Under the pieces are notes generated by a model. That model ran no database searches. It was not told where the DNA came from and saw nothing but the letters and a program-made list of their open reading frames with translations. The position numbers and the translations under genes were made by a program. 64,000 nucleotides of DNA, from assembly GCF_019702925.1 (NCBI RefSeq), contig NZ_AP024713.1:1302001-1366000 (forward strand), given 5' to 3'. Source of the DNA: Campylobacter sp. 19-13652. GTDB lineage: Bacteria; Campylobacterota; Campylobacteria; Campylobacterales; Campylobacteraceae. Of the stretch, positions 57,339-64,000 are shown in pieces; the first letter of the stretch is position 1; the number at the start of each line of letters is the position of its first letter.

Positions 57339-57344
57339 TAAAAT
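57339..57344 (+). promoter_or_regulatory. -10 box placing the transcript start at the S4 gene ATG
   Basis: TTTTTTTGATAAAATCCCCC contains TAAAAT only 7 nt before the ATG at 57352, and no ribosome site lies between. If this is the promoter, the mRNA begins at or one base before the start codon (leaderless). Confidence 0.45.
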
Positions 57345-57351
57345 CCCCCTT

Positions 57352-57597
57352 ATGAGAGTAGATAAATACCTAAACACAGTCAATATAACAAAACGCCGTG
57401 CCATAAGCGAGGATATGTGCAAAAGTGGCGTCGTAAGCATAAATGGCGTAGTGGCAAAGGCCAGCAAAGAGGTAAAAATAGGTGATAAAATCACTATCAA
57501 ATTCCTCGATAAAGACATAAGCTACGAAGTCTTAGCCATACCAACAACCAAGAGCATTCCAAAGCAGGCTCAAGCCGAATACGTAAGGCAAATATGA
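57352..57597 (+). CDS. S4-domain RNA-binding protein (HSP15/RqcP-like)
   Basis: 81 residues, almost entirely an S4 domain: RVDKYLNTVNITKRRAISED, SGVVSINGVVAKASKEVKIG and the Lys-rich IGDKITIKFLDKD. Such small proteins bind rRNA or tRNA on stalled 50S subunits. It overlaps tsaE by 4 nt. No Shine-Dalgarno sequence precedes its ATG. Confidence 0.85.
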   Translation: MRVDKYLNTVNITKRRAISEDMCKSGVVSINGVVAKASKEVKIGDKITIKFLDKDISYEVLAIPTTKSIPKQAQAEYVRQI

Positions 57598-58004
57598 AAA
57601 AACTTAGCGCAAGCAAAGAGGAGCTATCAAAAGTCGTAAACGCCCTGCCAAAAGAGGGCGTGATAATCCTAAAAGGCGACTTAGCAAGCGGCAAAACCAC
57701 CCTAACAAAGGCGCTGGCTTTAACCCTTGGCATAGACGAGGAGATAACCTCGCCTACATTTAGCATAATGCAAAGCTATGAGTTTGCCACTGGGATGCTT
57801 TATCACTACGACATATATCAAAATGGATTTAGCGCGATGGTTCAAAATGGGCTTTTTGAGAATTTATTGCAAGATGGGCTACATGTAATCGAGTGGGGTG
57901 ATGATGAGCTTATAAAAGCCTTAAAAAAATACGCCATAACCCCAACTGTGGTAAAAATAAGCGTAAAAAATAGCGAACGAGAGTATGAGATTTATGAAGC
58001 ATAA
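57594..58004 (+). CDS. tsaE: tRNA threonylcarbamoyladenosine ATPase TsaE
   Basis: 136 residues, normal size. Walker A GDLASGKTTLTKALA, SPTFSIMQSYE, and the helper motif LYHYDIYQ; VIEWGDD matches the family's conserved WGD. Supports TsaB/TsaD in making the t6A37 modification of ANN-decoding tRNAs. Overlaps lptB by up to 20 nt depending on its start. Confidence 0.92.
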   Translation: MKKLSASKEELSKVVNALPKEGVIILKGDLASGKTTLTKALALTLGIDEEITSPTFSIMQSYEFATGMLYHYDIYQNGFSAMVQNGLFENLLQDGLHVIEWGDDELIKALKKYAITPTVVKISVKNSEREYEIYEA

Positions 58005-58725
58005 GCTAGAAATAACCGAACTTAAAAAAACTATAAAAAATACGCCTATAATAAAGGGCATAAGTATGAGCCTAAATAGCGGCGAAGTCGTGGGTTTGCT
58101 GGGGCCAAACGGAGCTGGAAAGACGACGACGTTTTATATGATTTGTGGACTCATTAGCGCAACAAGCGGCAAAATAGAGCTTGACGGCATGGATATAAGC
58201 ACAATTAGCCTAAGCGAGCGCGCTGGGCTTGGCATAGGGTATTTGCCACAAGAAAGCTCGATTTTTAGGGAGCTTAGCGTAGAGGAAAATTTAATGCTAG
58301 CAGCAGAAATCTCCATAAAAGACGAAAAACAGGCTCAAAAGAGAGTAGATGAGATGCTTGATCTTTTAAACATTGAGCCTATTAGACTAAGAAAGGGCAT
58401 AAGTCTAAGCGGCGGTGAGCGTAGACGCTGTGAAATCGCTAGAAGCCTGATAATATCGCCTAAATTTCTCCTGCTTGATGAACCTTTTGCTGGGGTTGAC
58501 CCTATCGCCGTGGCCGATATCCAAAGCATAATAAGAGAGCTAAAAAGCCTGGGGATTGGCGTTTTAATCACAGACCATAATGTCCGCGAAACCCTAGCCA
58601 TCTGCGATAGAGCCTACGTCATAAAAGACGGCAAGCTCCTCGCCAGTGGCGACGCACAAAGCGTAACAAACGACAAGCGTGTACGCACCCACTACCTAGG
58701 CGAAGATTTTAAACTGCTAGAGTAA
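57985..58725 (+). CDS. lptB: LPS export ABC ATPase LptB
   Basis: 243-246 residues; the ATG at 57994 (MKHKLEITELKK) is equally possible and closer to the family's start. Walker A LLGPNGAGKTTTFYMICG, Q-loop YLPQESSIFRELSVEENL, signature LSGGERRRCEIARSLI, Walker B FLLLDEPFAGVDPIA, H-loop ITDHNVRETL. The sequence LGIGYLPQE is typical of LptB, which powers the trans-envelope LPS bridge. rpoN follows 1 nt later, as in many proteobacteria. Confidence 0.94.
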   Translation: MRFMKHKLEITELKKTIKNTPIIKGISMSLNSGEVVGLLGPNGAGKTTTFYMICGLISATSGKIELDGMDISTISLSERAGLGIGYLPQESSIFRELSVEENLMLAAEISIKDEKQAQKRVDEMLDLLNIEPIRLRKGISLSGGERRRCEIARSLIISPKFLLLDEPFAGVDPIAVADIQSIIRELKSLGIGVLITDHNVRETLAICDRAYVIKDGKLLASGDAQSVTNDKRVRTHYLGEDFKLLE

Positions 58726-58726
58726 A

Positions 58727-59986
58727 ATGAAGCTACGTCAAAACCTTACTCAAGCGCCAAAGACAAAACTAAATCAGACGCTGCGTAGTTGGCTGCCGAT
58801 ACTTCAGGCTCCACTTGATGAGATGGATGACGTGTTAAAGCCGTTTTTAGCCGATAATCCATTTGCCAAAATCAGCCCCAAATTTAAAAAAGCTTCGAAT
58901 TTTTTTAGCGATATTAGCAAGAATAGCGTAAGCGAAAAGATAGAAAGCTTAAGTGTAGCTAAAACAAGCCTTTATGAAACGCTTTTAGCCCAGATTGAGC
59001 CTCCGCTTTTTCCCACGTCAAAATCCCAAACCATAGCGCGCCGAATAATCGAGTGCATAAATCCAGATGGATATTTTGAGCCAGATAGCGAATATTTTGC
59101 GGATTTTGCGCCAGATGATGTCGAGCGAGTGCGGCAGAGATTTGCCTATCTTGAGCCTATAGGCGTGGGGGCAAAAGACGCCAAAGAGGCGATAAAATTT
59201 GGCATAAGCGTATGCGACGCACCTGAGGAGGTATGTAGGCTAGCGGTGGAGATTTTAGGGGATGAGACAAGCCTAAAAAAGCTGCAAAAAAGTACAAACT
59301 ACGCTAAAGCCTTAGAGCTTATTAAAAAATTTAATATCCCGCCAGCTATTGATTTTAGCGAGCCTAGTCAGCACGTGCAAGCTGACATTTTTATCGAGAT
59401 AAAAGATGGTGGAATAAGCGTGAGGATAAATGACGAAGCGTACCCTGATATAGAAATAGACACAGAAGGAGTGGATGCAACACAGGAGTTTGTAAGCTCA
59501 CGGCTAAAATCAGCAAAAGACGTAATAGATGCGCTTGATATGAGAAAGGCGACGCTTTATAGGATAGGATTGATGCTAGTTGAGTATCAGTATGAGTACT
59601 TTTACGGTGGAGACATGAAGCCTTTAAAGCTAAGCGACATAGCAGAGGAGTTAGGCAGAAGCCCATCAACTATAAGCAGAGCAATAAGTGGAAAATTTAT
59701 CTCCTCATCAAGAGGGCTTTGCGAGATGAGGCAGTTTTTTACCACAAGTGTTGGCGATGAGGAGCTTTCAAATGCAACTATAAAAGAGTTTTTAATAAAT
59801 TTAATCAAAAACGAAACAAAGCAAAAGCCCCTAAGCGACCTAAAATTACAAGAACTAATCAGCCAAAAATTTAATACCCCCATAGTAAGGCGAACTATCA
59901 CAAAATATAGAAAGAGCTTAAATATCGCAAGCTCAAGCGAAAGAAAGCGAGAATACGCTCTAAGGGGCGAAATTACGTTAGAATAA
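58727..59986 (+). CDS. rpoN: RNA polymerase sigma-54 factor
   Basis: 419 residues. Region I (LRQNLTQAPKTKLNQTLRSW) is less Gln-rich than usual. It is followed by the core-binding domain, the HTH (LKLSDIAEELGRSPSTISRA) and the RpoN box as VRRTITKYRKSLNI near the C-terminus. In Campylobacter it transcribes hook-basal body and other middle flagellar genes under FlgR. It lies directly downstream of lptB, the common order. Confidence 0.95.
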   Translation: MKLRQNLTQAPKTKLNQTLRSWLPILQAPLDEMDDVLKPFLADNPFAKISPKFKKASNFFSDISKNSVSEKIESLSVAKTSLYETLLAQIEPPLFPTSKSQTIARRIIECINPDGYFEPDSEYFADFAPDDVERVRQRFAYLEPIGVGAKDAKEAIKFGISVCDAPEEVCRLAVEILGDETSLKKLQKSTNYAKALELIKKFNIPPAIDFSEPSQHVQADIFIEIKDGGISVRINDEAYPDIEIDTEGVDATQEFVSSRLKSAKDVIDALDMRKATLYRIGLMLVEYQYEYFYGGDMKPLKLSDIAEELGRSPSTISRAISGKFISSSRGLCEMRQFFTTSVGDEELSNATIKEFLINLIKNETKQKPLSDLKLQELISQKFNTPIVRRTITKYRKSLNIASSSERKREYALRGEITLE

Positions 59987-60061
59987 ATTTAATTATTATT
60001 AATAAATATTCTTTTAGGATTTTTAAGCTATTATTTCACATTTTTATCGCAAGGAAAAGCC

Positions 60062-61045
60062 TTGATACAGCTTAAAAATATAGAAAAAATTTATCCAAAC
60101 GGATTTTGCGCACTAAAAGGGATAAACTTAAACGTAGCCCGAGGCGAAATATGTAGCATTATAGGCTATAGTGGCGCTGGTAAAAGCACGCTCATACGCT
60201 GCATAAATTTATTGGAGCGTCCTAGTAATGGAGAGGTGCTAATAAATGGCGTAAATATGCTAAGCCTAAGCGAAGCAGAGCTAACCAAAAAAAGACAGAA
60301 AATAGGCATGATATTTCAGCATTTTAACCTCCTAAGCGCAAAGAACGTCCGAGAAAATGTGGCGTATGCGCTAAAAATAGCTGGCTGGCAAAAAGATAAA
60401 ATAACCCCTAGAGTAGACGAGCTTTTAGAGCTTGTGGGGCTAGAAAAGAGAGCAGACTTTCGCATAAGCGAGCTAAGCGGAGGGCAAAAGCAACGCGTAG
60501 CCATAGCAAGAGCTCTTGCAAATTCACCTGAAATACTACTCTGCGATGAGGCCACAAGTGCACTTGATCCAAAAACGACAAAAGGCGTGCTTAAACTGCT
60601 TAAAAAACTTCAAGCCGAACTTGGGCTAACAGTCGTACTAATCACTCACCAAATCGAGGTCGTACGCTACCTAGCCAGCACTGTACACGTCATAGAAGGC
60701 GGACATATAGTAGAAAGCGGTAGCGCAAGTGAAATATTTGCCGCGCCAAAGCACACCGTAACAAAAGAGCTAGTGGGAGCAAAAAGCGAGAGCGTACGCT
60801 ACGGAGAGGGCTGCTACCGCATAGTCTTTACAGGACAAAAGGCAAACGAGCCACTAATCTCGCAAATAATAAAACGCTACAACATAGACGCAAACATCCT
60901 AAGCGGCAACATAGACGAGCTATCAAGCGGCGAAGTGGGACATTTAAACGTCAAATTTACAGGGCAAAAAGAGGCGATAAATGGCGCTCTTGGCTATTTA
61001 AAAGAGGCTGGAGTAACACTTATAAAACTAGGAGAGCAAGAGTGA
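60062..61045 (+). CDS. metN: Methionine ABC transporter ATPase
   Basis: 327 residues, TTG start with AAGGA 7 nt upstream. Walker A GYSGAGKSTLIRCINLLERP, signature [16 protein letters not shown], Walker B ILLCDEATSALDPKTT, H-loop ITHQIEVVRYLA. The C-terminal 80 residues are a NIL domain (CYRIVFTGQKANEPLISQII) that binds methionine and gives trans-inhibition. Overlaps metI by 4 nt. Confidence 0.95.
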   Translation: MIQLKNIEKIYPNGFCALKGINLNVARGEICSIIGYSGAGKSTLIRCINLLERPSNGEVLINGVNMLSLSEAELTKKRQKIGMIFQHFNLLSAKNVRENVAYALKIAGWQKDKITPRVDELLELVGLEKRADFRISELSGGQKQRVAIARALANSPEILLCDEATSALDPKTTKGVLKLLKKLQAELGLTVVLITHQIEVVRYLASTVHVIEGGHIVESGSASEIFAAPKHTVTKELVGAKSESVRYGEGCYRIVFTGQKANEPLISQIIKRYNIDANILSGNIDELSSGEVGHLNVKFTGQKEAINGALGYLKEAGVTLIKLGEQE

Positions 61046-61737
61046 GTTTATATGTTAAATATCTTGATTTTTTAAGCCAGACGTTTACAGACCCAACAGC
61101 CTATAATCTCGTAAAATCACTAAATGAGACCATCTACATGGTAGCTGTTTCTGCGTTTTTTGCTGTAATTTTTGGCTTGCCGCTTGGCGTACTTTTAAGA
61201 AACACAAGAAGCGACGGCATATCGCCAAATCCAAAGCTTAATAAAATTTTAGGCGCCGTGGTAAATGTAACGAGGTCTTTTCCATTTTTAATACTCATTA
61301 TCTTACTCTTGCCACTTTCTGCTGCAATTACAGGCGAATACATAGGCTCTACAACAGCCATAATACCACTAATAATCGCAGCCGTGCCGTTTATTGCTAG
61401 GCTTTTTGAAGGGGCTATGCTAGAGGTTGATAGCGGGCTTATCGAGGCATCTTTGGCACTTGGAGCAAACAAAAAAGAGATAACCCTAATGACGCTAGCT
61501 GAGTGCCTACCAGCTCTAATAAATGCTGTTACAATCACAAGTATTAGTCTAGTTGGCTACTCGGCTATGGCTGGAGTGGTAGGTGGTGGCGGATTAGGAG
61601 ATTTGGCTATACGCATAGGCTATCAGTCCTATGAACCGCTCGTGCTTGCTTACTCTGTAGGTATAATCATCATGCTCGTGCAAGCCATACAGCTAAGTGG
61701 CGACGCGATATCAAATAAAATACGAAACCAACGTTAA
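61042..61737 (+). CDS. metI: Methionine ABC transporter permease
   Basis: 231 residues, five membrane helices. VNVTRSFPFLILIILLLPLS is typical of MetI, the EAA loop is LIEASLALGANKKEITLMT, and GVVGGGGLGDLAIRIGYQSY is the conserved C-terminal block. GTG start (GTGA) overlapping metN. Confidence 0.94.
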   Translation: MSLYVKYLDFLSQTFTDPTAYNLVKSLNETIYMVAVSAFFAVIFGLPLGVLLRNTRSDGISPNPKLNKILGAVVNVTRSFPFLILIILLLPLSAAITGEYIGSTTAIIPLIIAAVPFIARLFEGAMLEVDSGLIEASLALGANKKEITLMTLAECLPALINAVTITSISLVGYSAMAGVVGGGGLGDLAIRIGYQSYEPLVLAYSVGIIIMLVQAIQLSGDAISNKIRNQR

Positions 61738-61746
61738 GGAGAAAAG

Positions 61747-62532
61747 ATGAAAAAATTTATTTTCGCCCTATTTGTGGGGCTTTTGGGTGTAAGCTTAAGC
61801 GCAAATGAGACGCTAAGAGTGGGCGCTACACCAGTGCCAGCAGCCGTTATGCTAGAGTTTGCTAAGCCTATCCTAAAAGAAAAAGGCATAGATTTAATCG
61901 TGCAAAATTTCACCGATTACATCACGCCAAATCTGACCCTAGCCAAAGGCGATAGCGACGCAAATTTATACCAGCACAAGCCATTTTTGGATTTTACAAA
62001 CAAAAAAAATGGCTGGAATTTAATTTCGCTGGGACGAATTTATATAACGCCTATGGGATTTTATTCAATAAATCACAAAAGCTTTGAGGACTTTCCAGTG
62101 GGCGCTAGCATAGCCGTGCCAAACGATCCGAGCAATTACTCAAGGGCGTTACTTTTCCTAGCTGAGCATGGCTTTATAAAAGTCAAAGACCAAAACAACC
62201 TGCAAACAACAGAGTTTGACATAATAGAAAATCCAAAGCGCATAGTATTTCGTCAAGTCGAAGCCGCAACCCTGCCTAAAATTTATAAAGGCGTAGACGG
62301 CGCAGTCATCACTGGAAACTACGCACTTCAAGCTGGCATAGACATAGCTAAAGACTCGCTATTTCACGAGGATACCGACTCACTGTATACAAATATCCTA
62401 GCCACTCGCCCAGAACTAGAAAACGACCCTAGGATAGCCACTCTTAAAGAGGTACTAACAAGCGATGCCATGAAGGAATTTGTAGCCCAAAAATATGGCG
62501 GAAGTATATTTGTAGTAACGCCTAAAAACTAA
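61747..62532 (+). CDS. metQ: Methionine-binding protein (NlpA family)
   Basis: 261 residues. Signal peptide (KKFIFALFVGLLGVSLSA) but no lipobox cysteine, so it is predicted to be soluble in the periplasm, whereas many MetQ proteins are lipid-anchored. NlpA signatures: LRVGATPVPAAVMLEF, DANLYQHKPFLDFTNK, ISIAVPNDPSNYSRAL-like (SIAVPNDPSNYSRALLFL), TGNYALQAGI. Last gene of metNIQ; the following 1 kb is gene-free. Confidence 0.93.
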   Translation: MKKFIFALFVGLLGVSLSANETLRVGATPVPAAVMLEFAKPILKEKGIDLIVQNFTDYITPNLTLAKGDSDANLYQHKPFLDFTNKKNGWNLISLGRIYITPMGFYSINHKSFEDFPVGASIAVPNDPSNYSRALLFLAEHGFIKVKDQNNLQTTEFDIIENPKRIVFRQVEAATLPKIYKGVDGAVITGNYALQAGIDIAKDSLFHEDTDSLYTNILATRPELENDPRIATLKEVLTSDAMKEFVAQKYGGSIFVVTPKN

Positions 62533-62694
62533 ACATAAGCTAAACATATAGACGCAATATGAGTTTATCCATTTTGCGTCCGCTTATCCCTGTGAGACAT
62601 GCTTTAAATTTTAATATCTAGCGCTCTTAGAAATCTTTTATCAGTAAAACTATAAAAGACCATTTATAATAGAGTGGATAAAATTATAGTTATT

Positions 62695-62825
62695 GTAGCA
62701 AAATGCCGATATAATAGGGATTTGTACGCAATGCTACTGCCGTTTTTTATCCTAAATATGTTCCAAAAGCTTTTAAATTTATAATGGATATCTCTTGAAA
62801 ATTATAGACAAAATGTATTATAAAA
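62695..62825 (-). repeat. Degenerate intergenic repeat R2, copy C
   Basis: Counterpart of 11231-11398. Minus-strand reading gives AFGTYLG, then an in-frame stop, then KTAVALRTNPYYIGILLQ and TAA; copy A has AFGAYFG plus 12 further codons before KTTLTLHANTCYIGILL and TAA. The shared frame across a deletion suggests both descend from one coding sequence. Confidence 0.55.
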
Positions 62826-62979
62826 AGGCTTGAAAATGAGATAAAATTTACATAGTTAGTTTAGTAAATCTCAAGCCCCCAAAGACTTTAAATTTACACA
62901 TGCCATTAAAGTCAGGAATATAAATTTAAGACTCTCTTTTAACAAAGCATTACTCCTTAGTGACACTAAAGTAAGCACA

Positions 62980-63050
62980 GCACCCCTAATTTGTGCCAGT
63001 GGTTTTTGGCATTATCGCCCTTATTACACAATGTCGGCACGATTTTTAGC
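62980..63050 (-). repeat. Degenerate intergenic repeat R1, copy C
   Basis: The closest relative of copy A: GTGGTTTTTGGCATTATCGC and CGGCACGATTTTTAGC are nearly identical. On the minus strand the frame ending AIMPKTTGTN stops at the position homologous to copies A and B. Confidence 0.65.
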
Positions 63051-63135
63051 ACTTCGCAGTTGCTCAACGTAAAAATCTGGGGAAGCGCTCTTAAGTTAGT
63101 AGGACTTAGGACGACGACTGCTTTTTTGCGGCTCG

Positions 63136-63150
63136 TATCGCAAAGCGATA
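63136..63150. repeat. Short hairpin, 3-nt loop
   Basis: TATCGC AAA GCGATA, a perfect 6-bp stem. First of three compact hairpins in this gene-free region; no T run follows, so not a normal terminator. Confidence 0.5.
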
Positions 63151-63187
63151 TACTCGCCAACATCTAGTTCCGCTTCGCTTCACCTAG

Positions 63188-63261
63188 AAACTTCGCTTCG
63201 CTTGTTTTCACAGAAACTTCGCTTCGCTTGTTTTCACAGAAACTTCGCTTCGCTTGTTTTC
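63188..63261. repeat. Tandem repeat, 26-bp unit, about 2.8 copies
   Basis: Units start at 63188, 63214 and 63240. Each begins AAACTTCGCTTCGCTTG and ends TTTTCACAG; the third copy breaks off after TTTTC. Copies are identical over their length. 26 is not a multiple of three, so no repeat protein is maintained. A related CCGCTTCGCTTC precedes the array at 63170. Confidence 0.85.
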
Positions 63262-63272
63262 GCTTTATGCAC

Positions 63273-63294
63273 GCACAGCAAGCAGTTGCTGTGC
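63273..63294. repeat. Hairpin with 9-bp perfect stem
   Basis: GCACAGCAA, loop GCAG, TTGCTGTGC. Immediately followed by the hairpin at 63296-63312. GC-richer than the surrounding spacer. Confidence 0.55.
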
Positions 63295-63295
63295 T

Positions 63296-63312
63296 AAGCC
63301 ACTTCGTGGCTT
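63296..63312. repeat. Short hairpin, 3-nt loop
   Basis: AAGCCAC TTC GTGGCTT, a perfect 7-bp stem one base after the preceding hairpin. Together they could form a compact structured element in DNA or RNA. Confidence 0.55.
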
Positions 63313-63561
63313 GCATACACTCCTGTGCCGTAAGCGAGTGAGCGAGCATATTGAGAAGCAATGCGATCAATAAATAAGCCACTCATATACGTGGCGATAG
63401 CTCTCCAAAACTAAATTAAGCTTTTAAAAAGCAATACTTTTTTAAAACAGAGCCAAATTTAAAATACAAACAGCTTAAACCCTGCCCTCAAGCACATGAA
63501 TAAATTTAAAACAAAGAGAAATTTTGTGATTTTAAATTCTATAATAAAACCAAAAAAGGCG

Positions 63562-63789
63562 TTAAAACATATAGTTTCTTACTTTATTAGCCTTTTTAAG
63601 CTCGATTTCAATTTTTGATTTTTTATTTTCTAGAACGATTACAGCCTCGGATAGAAGGGCTTGAGCCTCCCTTAAATCATCGACGCCATCTACACTATTT
63701 TCATTAAATTCATCAGCCAGCGCCTCTATAGCCTCGGCATTGTCATTGACTATGGCAAGCTTAAAACGCGAAAGCCAATCGCCACTCAT
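63562..63789 (-). CDS. Small protein in the FliT position
   Basis: 75 residues, helical, acidic (LADEFNENSVDGVDDLREAQ, ALLSEAVIVLENKKSKIEIE). Its ATG overlaps the fliS stop (ATGA). Small helical proteins after fliS in the fliD-fliS order are usually FliT-type chaperones or unknown genes; sequence alone does not prove FliT. In C. jejuni a small hypothetical gene occupies this place, from memory. Confidence 0.6.
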   Translation of the reverse strand: MSGDWLSRFKLAIVNDNAEAIEALADEFNENSVDGVDDLREAQALLSEAVIVLENKKSKIEIELKKANKVRNYMF

Positions 63790-64000
63790 AGCTCGCCCTC
63801 ACCTTCATCTGTCACGTCGCGCCACGCCTCTGAGAGCTGCCTTACGACATTTACTACCTCATCAAGGCTTTGAATGTCGTTTCGCACATTTGCCGCTGTT
63901 AGAAGCTGAATTTGGCGAGTATAAATACCAGCTAGATAATGGGCGACATCGCCAGCGGAGTAATCAAGGGAGTTTAAAAGCTCCATAAAAATGGCATTTG
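63786..64000 (-). CDS. fliS: Flagellin chaperone FliS, C-terminal part (cut by window edge)
   Basis: The frame stays open to the right edge, so the 5' part is missing; the internal ATG at 63986 is not the start. The visible residues include ELLNSLDYSAGDVAHYLAGI, then YTRQIQLLTAANVRNDIQSL and DEVVNVVRQLSEAWRDV, the helical C-terminal two thirds of FliS. FliS holds flagellin unpolymerised in the cytoplasm before export. Confidence 0.88.
   Translation of the reverse strand, partial: NAIFMELLNSLDYSAGDVAHYLAGIYTRQIQLLTAANVRNDIQSLDEVVNVVRQLSEAWRDVTDEGEGEL

Larger units (their letters stand above)
62533..63561. other. 1 kb gene-free, repeat- and hairpin-rich region
   Basis: No credible gene on either strand. 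From left to right: a hairpin GACGCAA/TTGCGTC (62551-62580); repeat R2 copy C (62695-62825); GGCTTGA/TCAAGCC (62827-62877); GACTTTAA/TTAAAGTC (62884-62913); repeat R1 copy C (62980-63050); three tight hairpins between 63136 and 63312; and a 26-bp tandem repeat at 63188-63261. The last 180 nt before the FliT-position gene are plain AT-rich sequence. Confidence 0.65.

Noticed and set aside
59987-60061. SAM or other methionine riboswitch before metN
   Set aside because: Only 75 AT-rich nt without long paired segments; too short for known SAM riboswitch classes upstream of an ABC operon.
63188-63261. Possible CRISPR array
   Set aside because: The 26-bp units abut without spacers, there are fewer than three full copies and no cas gene is present.
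63164-63382. Minus-strand frame of 72 codons with KRSEVSV/KTSEAKF-like repeats
   Set aside because: Product is a by-product of the 26-bp tandem repeat read in three frames; no ribosome site and no domain.

Overview
The window is a stretch of a Campylobacter chromosome (Campylobacterota). The evidence is gene content and order. The blocks pyrH / aroE-SPOR-DUF1882-glyA-lysS-fur-cvpA-gatC, ileS-small membrane protein-gatA-guaB, and era-hslU-hslV-rplI-argG / S4-tsaE-lptB-rpoN match, from memory, arrangements known in C. jejuni. Most genes are packed with 1-8 nt overlaps. Vegetative promoters are recognisable mainly as TATAAT -10 boxes without an obvious -35. The sapCDEF-type secretion operon and the MshL/MshE-like pilus genes point to a species outside the jejuni/coli group. 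I could not fix the species from sequence alone.

Layout. 1-7.7 kb (minus): start of pyrH, then a long housekeeping operon gatC, pilT-like, cvpA, fur, lysS, glyA, DUF1882, SPOR protein, aroE. 7.8-11 kb (plus): a YfgM/BamB-like envelope pair, a small unknown gene, coaX and short-form hisG. Then comes a 0.5 kb gene-free region and a CinA-like gene. 12.7-21 kb (plus): ileS, a 36-residue membrane protein, gatA, guaB, metX, xseB, an apparently inactive nitrilase-fold protein, tag. 21-21.5 kb: gene-free region with gene remnants and a G8 tract. 21.5-27 kb (minus): a type I secretion operon of the SapCDEF (S-layer) type. 27-32.2 kb (minus): AT-rich surface-polysaccharide genes (wzm, wzt, an rmd-like reductase, manC, acyltransferase) directly abutting tRNA-Arg(CCU). 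32.3-40.1 kb (minus): fusA-rpsG-rpsL, then an amino-acid ABC transporter with two binding proteins coupled to thiD-thiE-doxX. 40.2-46.3 kb: putP, two exported rhodaneses, three unknown envelope/hypothetical genes, and a glycosyltransferase plus initiating sugar-phosphate transferase. 46.3-52.8 kb: MshL-like secretin and MshE/GspE-like ATPase, an energy-taxis-like PAS/chemoreceptor pair, and PilN/PilO-like genes. 52.8-62.5 kb: era, hslUV, rplI, argG; S4 protein, tsaE, lptB, rpoN; metNIQ. 62.5-63.6 kb: gene-free, repeat- and hairpin-rich. Right edge: a FliT-position gene and the 3' part of fliS.

How the parts may work together (inference). The Sap exporter, GDP-mannose pathway genes and a Wzm/Wzt O-chain exporter lie side by side. 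This is what one would expect if the cell exports an S-layer protein and also builds the mannose-derived LPS that anchors it. The secretin, ATPase, PilT and PilN/PilO homologues are parts of one type IV pilus/type II-like machine scattered over four loci. No platform protein or pilin is present here. The most unusual points are: an N-terminal transposase-like (RAYT) domain on the SapC protein; a chemoreceptor whose zinc-binding domain has lost its ligands; a nitrilase-fold protein without its catalytic Cys; a perfect palindrome at the secretin promoter; and two families of degenerate intergenic sequence whose copies share a reading frame and stop codon.
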